DNA of 64,000 nt from Oopsacas minuta (GCA_024704765.1 JAKMXF010000055.1:720643-784642), one strand, 5' to 3'. Positions 35,560 through 48,555 are shown, counted from the first letter of the stretch. Numbers and translations: made by a program. The notes: generated by a model from the sequence alone, not told the origin.

Positions 35560-36600
35560 ACGTCAGTCAACGATCCTGGTGTGTAAAGTGGTACTTTGAA
35601 ATCAGGAGTGCTGTAAAAATCCAAGCCGAAAGCATCCCGATAAGAAAAGAATAGAGTCTTGGGTCAAGAGGTTTGAGGAATTTTGGACAGTACAGATCCT
35701 GAATAGGAAGTAGGAAGAACGAATAAACCATTCGGGAAGGAAGAGCTGAGAGATGAGGACTTGATTGACTGAATCAGAGCTGATGCCGAATACTCCAAAA
35801 TGGATGTGTCAAAAGAGGTGCTAATATCTGGAAATCAAGAGGATTACACTGCCTAATGTCCTCAAAGATGACCTCGGGACATATTCATATCGTATACAGA
35901 CAGAGCAGAAGTTCAAAGTTGGTGATATGAAACGAAGAAAGAAAACGTCAGTTGTTTTGATGGACAACATTGAGGATAGGAAGACGTTTCTGCCCTACTT
36001 CTGGACCTCAGATGAGGCTCACTTTCATCTTGAGGGCCAAGGAAACTCTAAAACAGCGTTTTTGGGGGTCAGAGTGCCATACAAAGGTTGCTCAAAATCT
36101 TCTCTAGCGTCAAAGACTGACTACATGGTGTGCATTATCTACACTAGGCATCACTTCGGGTTCATTATTCATTGGGAAGAATGGTGAAATAGTGACGATC
36201 ACTGGGAAGAGGTATGTTGAGATCTTCAAAAAGTTCCAATATGCGTCTCGCTGGCTACCTACCTAAAGTTTGGCTCCAGCAGGATAGTTCAACACTAAAC
36301 ATAACCCACAAACCAAAGAATTGCTAAATACAATATTCAAAATCTCACAGCTAAACACTTCCCCATCAAGTAGGATCCATATTTACCAGAACTCAGTACC
36401 CCAGATTTCTATCTGTGAATTACTTGAAGGATCGAGAACATCAGGAGAAGCCCAGGACACTATCTCAACTAAAAACAAGGATCAAGAAAAGGATAAGGCT
36501 AGAACACGGTCCGTTATCAAAGAAGTACAGAATAATCTATATTTAAGAATTAGAAAATGCAAAGAAAGAAATAGCGCTCACTTGGAACACCTGTAGTTCA
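35560..36600 (+). pseudogene. Tc1/mariner-superfamily transposase relic
   Basis: In changing plus-strand frames the region reads RIESWVKRFEEFWTV, LPNVLKDDLGTYSYRIQTEQ and FLPYFWTSDEAHFHLEGQGN, the first catalytic Asp block of a mariner-like subfamily. Then KVWLQQDSSTLNIT is where WLQQDGATPHT is usual (second Asp). The C-terminal half keeps VNYLKDREHQEKPRTLSQLK and a tail like AHLEHL. The third Asp block is degraded. There are many stops and frame changes. No terminal repeats could be identified. Confidence 0.7.
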
Positions 36601-37440
36601 AAGGCAAAATAAGATAGGAATAAATCGCTTATTGCCGTTCGTTTGCAATCGTTTAGGCTCTATAACTGTGTATTTACTACATTCTAGATTAAAAAATGAA
36701 ATAATGTAAGCGAAAAAACTATCGGTGGTGAAATATTTTAACAACCTGTGTAATCGTTGAATAACCAAAATTTATGCATAAAACTATCGATCGATACTAT
36801 TAAGTACACTTCATGTTTAATCACAGAAAATTTCTAAGAGGTGATATGGATCAACCAATTTGGACTAGCTTATAACTATATGCTATGTCACTTTGTTCTT
36901 GTATGTCTGTTATAGTGAACAGGAGTTCTCAGTGAGTAGGAATGGGATAATCTAAATCTCAACTAGATATATTTAGTAAAATGTGCATTTAATAGACAAT
37001 GCAATATTATGTATTTAACCTAAACATAGGAAACTTGGATAAATAGGGTGATATAAATTAAAAGAATACAATTTGGAAATATAGTAAACATTCGCACAAT
37101 AATACCATTTTGAATCAGTAAGAAATTGTGCAAAACTTACAAGAAGATATTAGATCGCCAGGGGCGTCAGGTAATATCTTACTTAAATGTAGAAGATGGT
37201 CGATTTGTGCAAAGTTAGACTCAGCCTGCCAAACGGCGTCGGGAATAGTCAACTCGATGGACTTTGAAAATTACTGAAAATGGAAAGTGGCAGGCCTTCG
37301 TTGTTAGTGAAGGAAACCTCACCAATATATTGAAGTGATTACTCAAACGATATGAAACATTATACAAATTGTGAAAATCAACACAAAAACTCATTTAGAG
37401 CCAACAGAAGATGTTTGCAAAAATGGCACATAGGGACAAC
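36601..37440. other. Intron sequence, no recognised gene
   Basis: AT-rich, nothing seen. Confidence 0.35.
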
Positions 37441-37444
37441 TGTT

Positions 37445-37631
37445 ATGGTTGCTTCGGAAGTTGAGTTCAAAATCTTTGAGAGCTGTAATATATACTTTTA
37501 TAGAAACTTTGGTGTCTAAATCCTATTATAAGGAATTTGTTCCAAATTTACAGAGAATTATGAATATTCCCCAACAAAGTGATAACCAGCTGGCTACACA
37601 ACTGATTGCATTACGCTATATTCAACATCAG
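37445..37631 (+). other. Exon-like open stretch, unidentified
   Basis: The plus strand reads LRKLSSKSLRAVIYTF and then SYYKEFVPNLQRIMNIPQQS and QLATQLIALRYIQHQ, followed directly by a strong splice-donor match, CA|GTGAGT at 37631. The composition looks like an alpha-helical cellular protein rather than a transposase. No acceptor or second exon is evident, and it lies opposite to the huntingtin gene only about 340 bp from exon b. It could be an exon of an antisense gene or a captured gene fragment. I do not recognise the protein. Confidence 0.35.
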
Positions 37632-37968
37632 TGAGTGAATTTTGTAAATCATAAATTTTAAGATGTTCGGGTTGAATAAACATTGTCTCCACGCCCACCA
37701 CTCCATAGAAAGATAATGGAAGTGAGAAGAACTCAACATTAATATTTTGTGATTAAGACTTTCCAACAACATATTAAGAATTGAATTCAAAACTTATATT
37801 CTGAGGGAATAGACAAAAAACAAAAAATAGGCGGGGAGAAGAGTTATACAAATATACCTCAGTTCAATAAAAATGAATTACATAACGAATATTGGTAGAC
37901 TAAAAATGCACTTCAATCATTGAAATACAAAAGAAATAGATACATGCATGATTACAATATAAACCAAC

Positions 37969-38331
37969 CAAATTTCGAAACAATAGATTCCATTGTAGAG
38001 GAAATTCTAGTGGTTTGTAATGTTTAGCAACTTGGGAAAGTACTTGAGTAGCTGTTATAAAATGAGTTTTAGATTCATGATTTACAATTCCATTAGACAA
38101 TATAGTAATAACTACCCCCAAAGAAGTTTGGAATAAATTTATTTGATTATAAGGCAGAAAGGTAAAGGAAGTATCATTTGAAGAAATAGGTGCGAAAGAG
38201 TCTTTTCTAGCATCTAACGAACTAAGAACAGAGAGTACAAGTTGTTGAATTGATTCTCTGACTTTTGGTTCCTTGTCATTCAATAAAAAAGGAATAACAT
38301 GGGAAAACAAAGTATCCTGGATAGAAAATGG
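37969..38331 (-). CDS. htt: Huntingtin exon b (HEAT region)
   Basis: The exon is 363 bp, exactly 121 codons, in phase 0 at both ends. It opens after TTTCTAG and the preferred donor is TTG|GTTGGT; a second GT four bases further on would break the phase with exon c. The protein starts with PFSIQDT and continues FSHVIPFLLNDKEPKVRESI, which matches the huntingtin HEAT repeat written VVIHLLGDEDPRVRH in vertebrates. Further on, GVVITILSNGIVNHESKTHF and ATQVLSQVAKHYKPLEFP align in position with the next huntingtin helices (a CCEALCLLSTAFP-like segment). There is no stop in the exon. It is separated from exon a by about 25 kb of transposon-rich intron. Confidence 0.75.
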
Positions 38332-40575
38332 CTAGAAAGAACAAAACATAAATGCAAATAATGAACAACTAAAATACCATTAGAAGTTTCTCATTAAGGT
38401 GTGTAGATACTGACGGGATCTTGGCTAAAATTGTGTTCGGCATTAGCGATACTGATCCATAATTCAAAAAACGATAGCAACTAAGGTTTTAATCATCTAA
38501 TTGATGTATCTCCCAAATTACAGTTGAATATTTTGCATTACTAAAGATGAACATTTCAATAAGCAAAGTGAAAATTGACACATATTAATAGTAGAAAGGG
38601 AATGCAACTTTTTACAATGTGCTATAACCATATAATTGATGAGATAAATAGATAATGAAAAACGTCATTGAGGATTTTTCGGAATCTTGGGTATATAAAC
38701 GGAATAAATCACTTTTCGCGCACTTTTCAGGGTCTAAACTAAAATATTTTAAATGAATTATCAAAATTTACAGATCAAAACCATTGAGAGCTCACGTCAC
38801 AAACTCCACAACAAGTTTATGCATCAACTATCTTGTCGAAGGCGAAAAAATTCTTGTAATATCCATTAAGTTTATATGGTAGTAGATTAGAAACTCAAGA
38901 AATATGATTGAGTTCAAATATACACATGACACTTAATTATACAAATTTCAGTAAGCTTAGGTCCAAATCTTTCCTTCCTTCTAAGTTACAATCGCTAAAT
39001 ATATAACCATGAAACTAGTTAAACTCTAAGTTTGATGAAAAGCTGAATTCAACCAGATAATCGCATAAAAGATCTTAGATTCTAAAAATCAAGCTGATTT
39101 CGAACTAAATACACACTGATTCAGTAAGTGCAATCCGGATTACTTAAAACATCCGAAATATATCACAGATGATCTCATGGTGGATTGAACACACTTGGCA
39201 TCATTATGCTTTGTTATAAAAAGATTAATACTAGTCAAAGGTAAATTCTAAAGTCTATAAACATCAAAAGGTCTAAATTCCACTAAATATCGATTAAATC
39301 TCATAAATCTTCGTTTGCATAGTTTCATAAAACCTGATAATAACATGTCCAATCAAATACTAATAAACAATGATAAACATCAGGCTTATGCAGTTTAAGT
39401 AGGAATGGGATCAAAAAAGATCACTGATATAAGTGCTTACTGAGAACAAAGAACATATCATATCGAAACGTGATATACGAAGCAATTAGGATTACGCGCA
39501 CATCAGGATCAATCATACGTGACCGTATCCGAATTTTGAGCCTGAATCGGACTCTTTAGAGCCTTGGACGAAAATTCACACCTATGACGAAATAATGACG
39601 TCATTTGTAACCTATTTGGACCCATAATATGCTAAATATCCTGAGAAATCACTTTAAACAATCAAAATTCTTCATGAAAGTATTAAGCAATCATGACAGT
39701 ACAAAAATTTGATTATGTACAAATTAGAATATTAATAAAGGGCTAATAAATTTTAAAATATTCTTGAAACCGAAGCAACTGAATAGTTCGATATTTGGTA
39801 CGATCTAAAAATATTTGGCGATAGCATATGTACATATGTAGATATTAAGTTACTAAGTGAATTCATTATTCTGTTAGATCAACTGGATAGTACCTTAAAT
39901 CGAACAAGTATTCGGTAATACAGCAATTAATATATAGTTTCCTGAATCTTTTTGAATTCTTAACACTTCAAAAATCAAATCTTATGTAGAATGAGGTCTA
40001 AAATATGTTGATTTTGAACGATTTAAGTGCTGAAAAAAAATTACTTGCATTCCATTGTACAACTATTCTTTTTTATAGAATTGTATAAGCATATAAATTC
40101 GAATTAAATATCCAGTATTAAAAAATATAGAAATGATAAACATGAAATCAAGATCCAATATCAAAAAAATTAAGTTCCAATGTTTTGAAAATTATTGCCG
40201 GCCATGGCCTTCATTGTAACTTCGGAGGAAGGGAATAGAACTGAATTATGTTGCGGTCTCAGGGTAGGAGCAAATCTGTCAGAATTGAGGAACACGTAAT
40301 GCTCAAGGAAATGCAGAATGTAATCTAGTAAAGTTTGGCATATTTCCATTGAAACACATTATAAGAGCCTATCTCAGGATATTGGAAAGAATACCATTAA
40401 AATTTCATGATATAAATCCATGTCGGATATAATGAGTCAACCTGGATAATCTGATCATATAGTCAGAAACAAACAACACAAATAATGTCAACTGACTATG
40501 CTTAATCGGATAAAACCGTTTGGTCCAGATATGATACTATTGAGCGGAGTCAATTATGCACACATGATATAAATC
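38332..40575. other. Intron sequence, no recognised gene
   Basis: AT-rich, no recognisable coding content or repeat structure. Confidence 0.35.
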
Positions 40576-41460
40576 AGTGGTTCTCAAACTGGGTGCCGGG
40601 ATGGGGTTTCAAGGGGGCTGCGGAACGGTTATGGAAAGTGATTTACGAAAAACTTTTTTAGAGCGTTAAATCAACAATCATACTATGTTGAGAATAGGCA
40701 GAACATCAATTGATATTTTTTAAATAGATTGTACATTTGCTAATGGGAGAGCTACATTTATCCTACTGAAGTATGCATTTGTCCGAATTTTGAAGTATGC
40801 ATTGCCTGACAGAAGTAAGCATTGTTAGTCATATAATATTTTGTCGCTAATAATTGATAAGTAACATATACTCAAGGTATCTTCAGTATACCAGAAATAT
40901 ATGTCGATTCAGTATTTCATCTCACATTGCTCTCAGGATGAACTATTTCTCGTATAAGTGATTATTCCTGTTGAAAATTGAGAAATGGGATTTTTTCGTA
41001 TTTTTCCTGGGGGAATTGACTTCCCGTCCCAATGTTGTAAATATCGCCCTGATTAAGGAGATCTTCATCACCACAAATCACAGGATAGGATTTACTGTTA
41101 TTACGTTCTAGTATTCTTGTCGTGCAAGTTTTGGCTTTTATTCTCACTTAATACTGAGCCAAAGGCTTTTACCTGTTACTAGTTCGTTCCTGTTTCCTTC
41201 ATTCAGGCCTTACTTTAGTCGGACAAATACATACTCCAGTCGGCCTGATGTTTCTACAAAATTTGGACAATTGCTTGCGTCCCTTTCTAATATCGATTAT
41301 TAATTTAGTCATTAATTCCGTATCGTTGAAAAGAAATTTATGGCCAAACGACAGCAAAGACAATTGGATACTTACCTAACTAAGGGTAATAGACTCTATA
41401 CAGATTGTTAAGACAATTCGGGTTCGGATGAAGATGAGTTTATTCATAACACTCATATAA
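40576..41460 (+). mobile_element. hAT (Charlie/Buster-like) end with transposase N-terminus
   Basis: CAGTGGTTCTCAAACTGGG at about 40577 is a typical end of Charlie/Buster-type hAT elements. At 41341 a frame reads MAKRQQRQLDTYLTKGNRLY, then a stop and NSGSDEDEF, like the N-terminus of ZBED5-type hAT transposases. Nothing of the BED or catalytic domain follows; the next recognisable sequence is the repeated gene on the opposite strand from 42020. So this is a truncated relic. Confidence 0.5.
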
Positions 41461-42019
41461 TACAATAATAACAAATTATATTTACTCAAATTCGACCAAA
41501 ATGCAGGGATCCGTGGAATTGTGATGAAGAAATTTGAGGCCACGACATAGAAAAGTTTGAGAAGCTCGGGTCTAAATACTATATATGCTGAATACTAAAT
41601 AGATGTGTTAGCTTCCTAAACAATTCTTCTCAGTATTCTTGTGATATACTCAAAGGAGAAGTTTCCATCAAATTAAGAAGCACTGAGTTAATCGGTTAAA
41701 ACTTGTTAAAGTCGGTTGGTAGATAAGTTACACAGCCCTGAGGAAAAAAAAAATTATTTGCTGATTGTTATTGCAAAACATTTTCTAATCCACATTTTAA
41801 TACTGATTTTGAATAATTTTGTAAAATATACGTATCACGTCTAGTTTTTTTGCAAAATTATTTTCAAATATTGGTATATTTATCGATGAATGCATGATAC
41901 CTCACAAGTAAAATAGTGAAAATCTGCCATTTATAAAATTTTACTAAGAATTACAATAAAATTTTTATTGATAATATAATCTTAGTTAATAAATAATTTG
42001 AATATATTAGTCTGAATCA

Positions 42020-43715
42020 GGAGTAAATTTCCGTTTTTTGACATTCTAGCATGAATAACATCAATACAATCTCTCTTGAGGCACCAGCAGTAATCAGCCA
42101 TCATATGAACGTCCCACCTCCCGTGATATCGTGTTTCCATTGTTTTATGTCTTGGTGGAATCGTTCACCTTGCTCCTCGGAAACAGCTCCAAGATTCTCT
42201 GGAAAATAGTCAATATGACTGTGAAGAAAGTGAACTTTTACACTCATATTGCAGCCGAGATTCTTGTAAGATTCAATCAACTCATTCACAAGTATTTTAT
42301 AATTAGGAGATTTCGTATTTCCCAAGAAATTTTTCATGACATCTACAAATGCATTCCATGCACATTTTTCTTTGCATATCATAGAATTTGAAAAATTATC
42401 ATCTCGAACATGTTGTCTTATCTGAGGACCGTCGAATATACCGGCTTTTCTTTTTTCATCACTTAGGTAGTAAAATTTCTCGGTAATATATTTGAAACAA
42501 TTTCCTTCTTTATCTAATGCCCTTACAAACTGTTTCATCAATCCTAATTTTATATTAAGTGGTGGAAGCAAACTCTTGAGAGGATCCACTAGAGGCTCGT
42601 GAATAATGTTCTTATCTCCAACATTAAGATTGGTTCTAGCTGGCCAGCTCTTTCTAGAATAGTGTTCGCTCTTTGCACGACAGTCCCATAAGCATAAAAA
42701 CAAGGGTATTTTGTATATCCTGATTGCTGTCCCAAAAGAATGCATATGATTTTTAAGTCACCACAGATTACCCAATTGTGCAGGTTATAATTAATTTTAT
42801 GAAGCACAATTTTCATGTTATCATATCGTTCCTTTAAACTTACTGAATGTCCAATTGGTATGGAACTAAATTTGTTGCCATTATGAAGTAGAACACATTT
42901 CAAACTTCGTTTTGAACTATCAATAAAGAGTCTCCAATCATTAGGTACATACAGACATCCAAGAGCATTAACTAGCGGTGAAACATCATGACAAAACACA
43001 AATCCGTCTTCTATTATGAAATATTTCAAAAATTCGATCTCTCTGTCCCTATATGAGTAAAATTTTGTTTATGGGAGAAGCAAGTTTTTTTCTTTTAGCC
43101 TAGAACCTAACAACTCCGCAGATTCTTTAGGTAAATCTAAATCACGTACCAAATCATTTAATTCAGACTGATTAAATAACTGTGGAGAATTAGAACGAGA
43201 TAATACACACGGAATAAAATACTCATCTTCTCTAATTAATGATTCTCAAGTTTCACAATCATCAATTTCCGAGATAACACCCAAATTAGTAAATTTTGGA
43301 ACAGGTACATCAATAGAATGGGGAACGGGTCGTATTGCTGAATGTAAATTTGGATACTTGATCAATGACTTGGTTTTAGCATTGAATCCGGAAATATTCG
43401 CCATACAAAAGTAACAATCGCTAATGTGATTTTGTGGCTCTCTCCATATCATTGGAATTCCAAAACTTAACTCTTTCTGATTCCTTTTGTCCATTGTCTC
43501 AAATTTTCTACACAAGATCGGCACACTGTATGTGGAGCCCATGTTTTGTCTTGATCACCTAATCTCATTCCAAAATATTCTAAATATACTTTTTTAACAA
43601 ATCCTGTTATTGCCGTAGTTTGTTTAGAAGTCATAAAACTCCCACAAATATAACAAAAGACGTATGGATCATTACTGCACCTTCTCCGATAAGCCATATG
43701 ATAATAAAATATCAA
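42020..43715 (-). pseudogene. Near full-length copy of unnamed repeated arthropod gene
   Basis: The order on the minus strand is: a cysteine-rich start (YVFCYICGSFMTSKQTTA, WAPHTVCRSCVENLRQW), a frameshift near 43500, SFGIPMIWREPQNHISDCYF, an acidic linker, then FFIIEDGFVFCHDVSP-like text with LGCLYVPNDWRLFIDSSKRS. After a second frame change near 42700 come SWPARTNLNVGDKNI, LLPPLNIKLGLMKQFVRALD and HIDYFPENLGAVSEEQGERF. A third frame change near 42145 gives METRYHGRWDVHMMADYCW and KRDCIDVIHARMSK. Proteins of this type occur in many copies in arthropod and cnidarian genomes; I know no function or name. The first half is shared with 3007-3590. Only three clear frame breaks suggest it was intact not very long ago. 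Confidence 0.75.
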
Positions 43716-44298
43716 AATAGTAGACTATAGTACAATAAAGCTGTATATAACAAAATAAAAATAAAAATATTATGTAGAAAAGAATGGAGTTAAAGGGACT
43801 AATTAGAAAATGCAATAAAGCACGCATCTGTTTATTTCAAAAGACAAAAATTCACACATGTATCAAATATAATCATTCATTCTAGGGAAGTGTACTTAAA
43901 AAATCGACTTACATTAAAATGACATTTGAGTAAAAACGAGACGTGATAGGGGAATTCTGATGACAGATTGAGAATCAGCATACTCAAGTTAACTAAAAAC
44001 AATCCATGGATAATAATCAGCAAATTTGACGCAGGGCAGTGTTATCTATGGTGCATATGGTGCTGTATTGATAAAATAATCCAAATACCGTTTTTCTGGA
44101 ATTCTTTGCACAATCACGAAGACGTAATAATGCCATGATGAGTATTTCGCAAAAATGATTACATCAGGCCATTGTGTATGATGAGGGGTAATCATAATCC
44201 ATTTTGGACACTATAACATCTATATTGCCTGAGAAGTGCCTCATAATGTGATATCTCAAAAAGTGACAATTGGTAATAATTTCGTCATAGTTGTGAAA

Positions 44299-46841
44299 CA
44301 GAGTGGACCATGGGTCGATGGGTCATGGGTCACGGCTCCGTGACCCATGACCCATGTGGAATTTTTATGGATTATTCAGTTTGCAAATCACTCATAATTA
44401 TTGCGATATTTTCAAAAAATACTTAAGACATGCCAACAGATTATCCATGGTTTATTATGTCCATTTAGTCGTATACTAATAGGCTTACGCATTATTTTGA
44501 TATTGTATGTACTTAAAAATACTTCCATACCTTAGTTACTTACACACATATCTCACTATTCTATTGCCAAGTTTCAAATATATTTAGTAATTATGAATAA
44601 AGTTCACGGGACTTATCTACAATGAGTTTATATATATACATTATTCAATTAGTTAATATATTTCAGTTAGATGTCATGGTCTGCATCTTCTCTACGCGAC
44701 GCTATTCGCAGGAATGAAGTTACATTAAAAGAGAATTTGGATAAATCGGTCAAGTCCGAATGTTGGAAATCTTTTCGAATTCTGGAGCAAAGTGATGGTA
44801 GCGAAATATTTGGCTGGTGTTGTTGTAACCGATGTTACTGTTGTATCCAATACAAAGCTGTAAAGGACGATTCAGTCAAATTATTTGGAACGAAGAATAT
44901 GATTGACCACATGAGAACTTGCGTTTCGTTGTCTAACTCGTTACAGCCAACCTTAAAGTCTTACCTAAAACCGGTTCACCACAAATTTCCCAATGTTGAA
45001 GGTAAAGCAATCAAAGATGCAGAGGTTAAGATGGTAGTACAGGGTGGGACATCTTTCATTTTGTGGAAAATGTCGGTCTTCGTGAATTTGCCCAATTAAT
45101 GGTCCAGATGGGCAGTAAATATGGTAATATTGATGTTGCTGATCTCCTCTATAGTCGCCAAACTATTCAACGTTCTACCTTTTTGAAAATGAAGGAATGT
45201 CAGGAACTAATTCGATGTAAAGTTGCTCAGTATGGTCAGCAAAAATGTGTCTCATTTACTACAGACCTTACTACAGACGATGTAAATAAGAACAGTTTTA
45301 TGGACTTTACAGTCTTCTGGATCACTGAGGACTACGAATTATGTCACGCTATGTATAAGTGTGAATACTTTGAGCAACGGCATACCGGATACAATATTAA
45401 ACAAGCTATTGACTCCATTTTATCCGAATTGAACCTTGATATTTATGACACCCCATGTACAACCGATAAGGGTTCAAACATTATAGCAGCTACAACTGAT
45501 AAAACCCATGTAGATTGTCTTTGTCACAGATTAAATACTGTCATAGATTCAGCTTGGAAGGAAATTCTTCAACAGAACGAAGAGTTAATGTATCTTGATC
45601 AATTTTGTCATGAATTGGTAAGGTTTGTCAACCACTCTTCAGGAATACAGAGTAACCTTCCTTCTACTCTGAAGCACGGAGGATTGACTCGACCTTGGAG
45701 AAGCTTATCAAACATGTTCGTCTCAATTTTGAAAAGTCGTGAAGCGTTATTGTTTGAATTACGCAACCGGAAAAGGGAACATCTTATTTCGCGTATAAAT
45801 ATTGATTTACTGCGTGATGTGGTAGACTTTTTGGAGCCTTTATCTACTTTCTTTGATATGCTTGAATTTGCCAATGTGCCGACTCTTCAAAATGGCTTGC
45901 CAGTATATTACACACTTTATGAGACATGGAAACCTAATGATTCAGATAATACGATCATTACGACTTTAAAGTCCAAGTTCCTAAAGTTTCTAACTGAAAA
46001 ATTTTGGTCAAGTTTGGGAATGTTGCACTTTGTGGCTACTTATTTAGATCCTTCTTTGAGATATTTTGCCTTTGTGACATCTGTAGCGGATAGGAATTTA
46101 TTTCTAGTTCAAGTGTTAGAAAGTATACACGTTTTGTCAGAAGATATAACACTAGATGATATAGGTTGTGCTAGTAAAGATGTTACAAATGAACCTGAAA
46201 CTGAATGTATGGGCGAAGCTACTCCTACATAAAAGAAGAAGACAAATCCATTTAGTTGGTTCTACAGTATTGAGATGGCCTCCCAAAAATCTACCGATGG
46301 AATGCAATGTTCTGAATCATTAAGAGGAACAATTGAAACCGAACTGTTTCAGTATAATTTAGAAAAAGCGCCACAACCTCGAGTCGGGTACAATCCACTC
46401 GAGTGGTGGGAAGAAAAACAGATACTTTATCATAACCTTGCTCAGTTGGCGAAAAGAGTTTTTGTAATACCCGCTTCGTCGGCAGAAAGTGAACGTCATT
46501 ATAGTGCATTTAATGCTAGAAACATAATTACGCCAATGAGAAACCACCTGAACCCAGAAACTGTATAGGCAATTTCTGTAGTGTTAGATGGGTACAATAA
46601 TAGTTTAATTGATTAGCATCATTTAATTATGGTTGTTACTAGTATAGACTGAGTTTCGTGTGTGTTGTTACTACTATCTGATTAGATTTTTAGAAATTGA
46701 GTCACATAATGAGTCAATGGGTCAGTTGATGGGTCAATGGGTCGGATGGGTCCTGGGTCAATGGGTCAATGGGTCATGAGTCTCGGATACGATGGGTCAG
46801 ATGGGTCATGGGTCACCAATGGTGACCCATGGTCCACCCTG
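44299..46841 (+). mobile_element. Complete hAT element with ATGGGTC subterminal repeats
   Basis: The 2543-bp element has inverted ends CAGAGTGGACCATGGGTC and CAGGGTGGACCATGGGTC (17 of 18). It is flanked by the perfect 8-bp duplication TTGTGAAA (44291-44298 and 46842-46849), which fits the hAT preference nTnnnnAn. Inside the right end nine copies of ATGGGTC lie in one direction within about 110 bp, and the left end has three direct plus two inverted copies. Both ends also contain a perfect hairpin (CATGGGTCACnnn and its complement). Such clusters are expected of transposase-binding sites. The duplication is intact, so the insertion is young. Confidence 0.93.
44671..46568 (+). pseudogene. Hermes-like hAT transposase, two lesions
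   Basis: The frame starts at ATG 44671 (MSWSASSLRDAIRRNEVTLK). A C-x2-C...H-x4-C arrangement (CCNRCYCC, then HMRTC) is a BED-type zinc finger near residues 50-90. A one-base frameshift at about 45050-45058 shifts to HFVENVGLREFAQ. The catalytic core has CVSFTTDLTTDD (first Asp), PCTTDKGSNIIAA (second Asp), VDCLCHRLNTVIDSAW and RPWRSLSN. A single in-frame TAA at 46230-46232 separates it from the C-terminal dimerisation domain, which runs in the same frame: WWEEKQILYHNLAQLAK, then IPASSAESERHYS and NHLNPETV stop. Only these two lesions break a gene of about 630 codons, the usual length for Hermes-like hATs. Confidence 0.88.
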
Positions 46842-46849
46842 TTGTGAAA

Positions 46850-48270
46850 TTCTATCTAAGACTTAAACATGTCCGAGACATGCACCAAATACCGTTGTAT
46901 ATTTAAAATAATCCCTGGAGTTCTTCCAGTTACTTCAATCGATTCTGAACATACAAACATAAATACAGTATATTAATCACATTTATAGCAAAGAATATGT
47001 GTTCTTCTATACAAATATAGCACAAAAATTGATCATTCAAGAAAATTTGTATTAGCCCACTTAAAGAAGTAAAGTTCAACTTTCTGAGGAACAGTCATCT
47101 CTAAAGTATACCTCCTACCCTACTCGCTGCACATAGAGGTTAGGTTCTATGAAATATATGAAGGAGGACCAAAATATTCATGGATGTTTTTCAGCATATT
47201 GGTTCAAATCCAAGCTCCAAGGATTTTGTCTTGGCTCCCCCTTTGGCCGGAGTTTAAAATCGTTGATAATCTACCGTGTGCGTCAGCAGAACTTCGGTAT
47301 AAACCAGTGGAAATCAAAGGTTAACGATGGTACCAAAGACGCGCGGAATGACAACAATCATCTCAAAACATTTATAAGAATTTCAAAATTTTCACAATTC
47401 TTTGACATACCACTTGATCTGATCTTGGCAATTAAGATTTATGGGTTTAACTATTGGTATATTCATATCTATTCAGATTATAGACACTAAAGCAGGTTTA
47501 TTAAACTATCAAAAAAATAACTTAATGCCTAGATTCTATTCCGCAAACTTCTTTAGTTGAATATCTATTAAACTTGGGACAATTTTAGTGAATAGAAATT
47601 CTGTGGCACAACTATACTGAGTCGTTCTAATGGTCGATATATGAACCCTCAATTTTATCGAATTAAATCAGAATACAATAGGCCGCTGAAGTGTGTCTTT
47701 CAAGACACGAAATGTTCGAACACAACGCAGCGATAGTAAGCCTGTGCTCGCTATCAGAATATATATGGGAAGCACACCAAAAATTCATAAAAATAATACC
47801 AGCAGATTTCGTCTATAAATAATTTTGTGCCTTTTAAGAACATAGGAACAAGAATAAATTCCCAGTAGTGGCACTGCATGGTTAACCGAGTACTCAGGGC
47901 AGTTAACAAATAGTAGCGGTAAACCGTTTAGTAGTTGAAAAATCCAGCCTAGTATACATTAGCTATGTATTTGACTGAAAGTAGGAGATCAAAATTGCTT
48001 AAATACCATACAAGTTACAAGCAGAATTCTTGTATTACCATTTTGTACCTCTCATAACCCCAAAAACAAATATTTCCCAGGAAAATAAACAGTCGTATAT
48101 TCGTATTTGATTAAAGCATAGCCTAGTAACGATAAGGCCTGATCACTGAATCAATTTTCACTAGACTAGGGATAAGAAAGGTGAAAATATATTGATTAGA
48201 ATTTCTATATTCGTTGATAATATGAAACTGGGAGAATTTTACTTGAATAAATGGATTATTGAAATGCAAG
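46850..48270. other. Intron sequence, no recognised gene
   Basis: The frame at 47149-47490 (113 codons, starts ATG) shows no recognisable family; it has a low-complexity AT-rich end and is probably chance. Confidence 0.35.
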
Positions 48271-48273
48271 AAT

Positions 48274-48555
48274 TCACAAAAGACACATTTGTACATATTT
48301 GATGATCGAAGTGAAGTCATTTGTCGCCATAATTTCCAAATATGTATTCAAAACTGCACCATCTTTGAAACTATTAAGAACTTTAATTATTAATCTATGT
48401 TCAAAATGTTGAAATACCAAATGATCTAAGACCTTCTCAGTACAAAATATACAAACGTTTTCACGATAAAGTTCCAATATTTCTGAGTCATCGCACAGAC
48501 CATGGATATAACGTTTGTCAATATCTACTTTAGACTCGATAATTGTGGATATCAT
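48274..48555 (-). CDS. Hypothetical protein or exon, unidentified
   Basis: An ATG-started frame of 93 codons (MISTIIESKVDIDKRYIHGL, then CDDSEILELYRENVCIFC and later HFEHRLIIKVLNSFKDGAVL). Codon use looks less AT-biased in wobble than chance frames nearby. It contains several Cys and a C-x2-C. I see no domain. It lies on the same strand as huntingtin inside the a-b intron but is not needed for frame there. It may be chance. Confidence 0.25.
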   Translation of the reverse strand: MISTIIESKVDIDKRYIHGLCDDSEILELYRENVCIFCTEKVLDHLVFQHFEHRLIIKVLNSFKDGAVLNTYLEIMATNDFTSIIKYVQMCLL

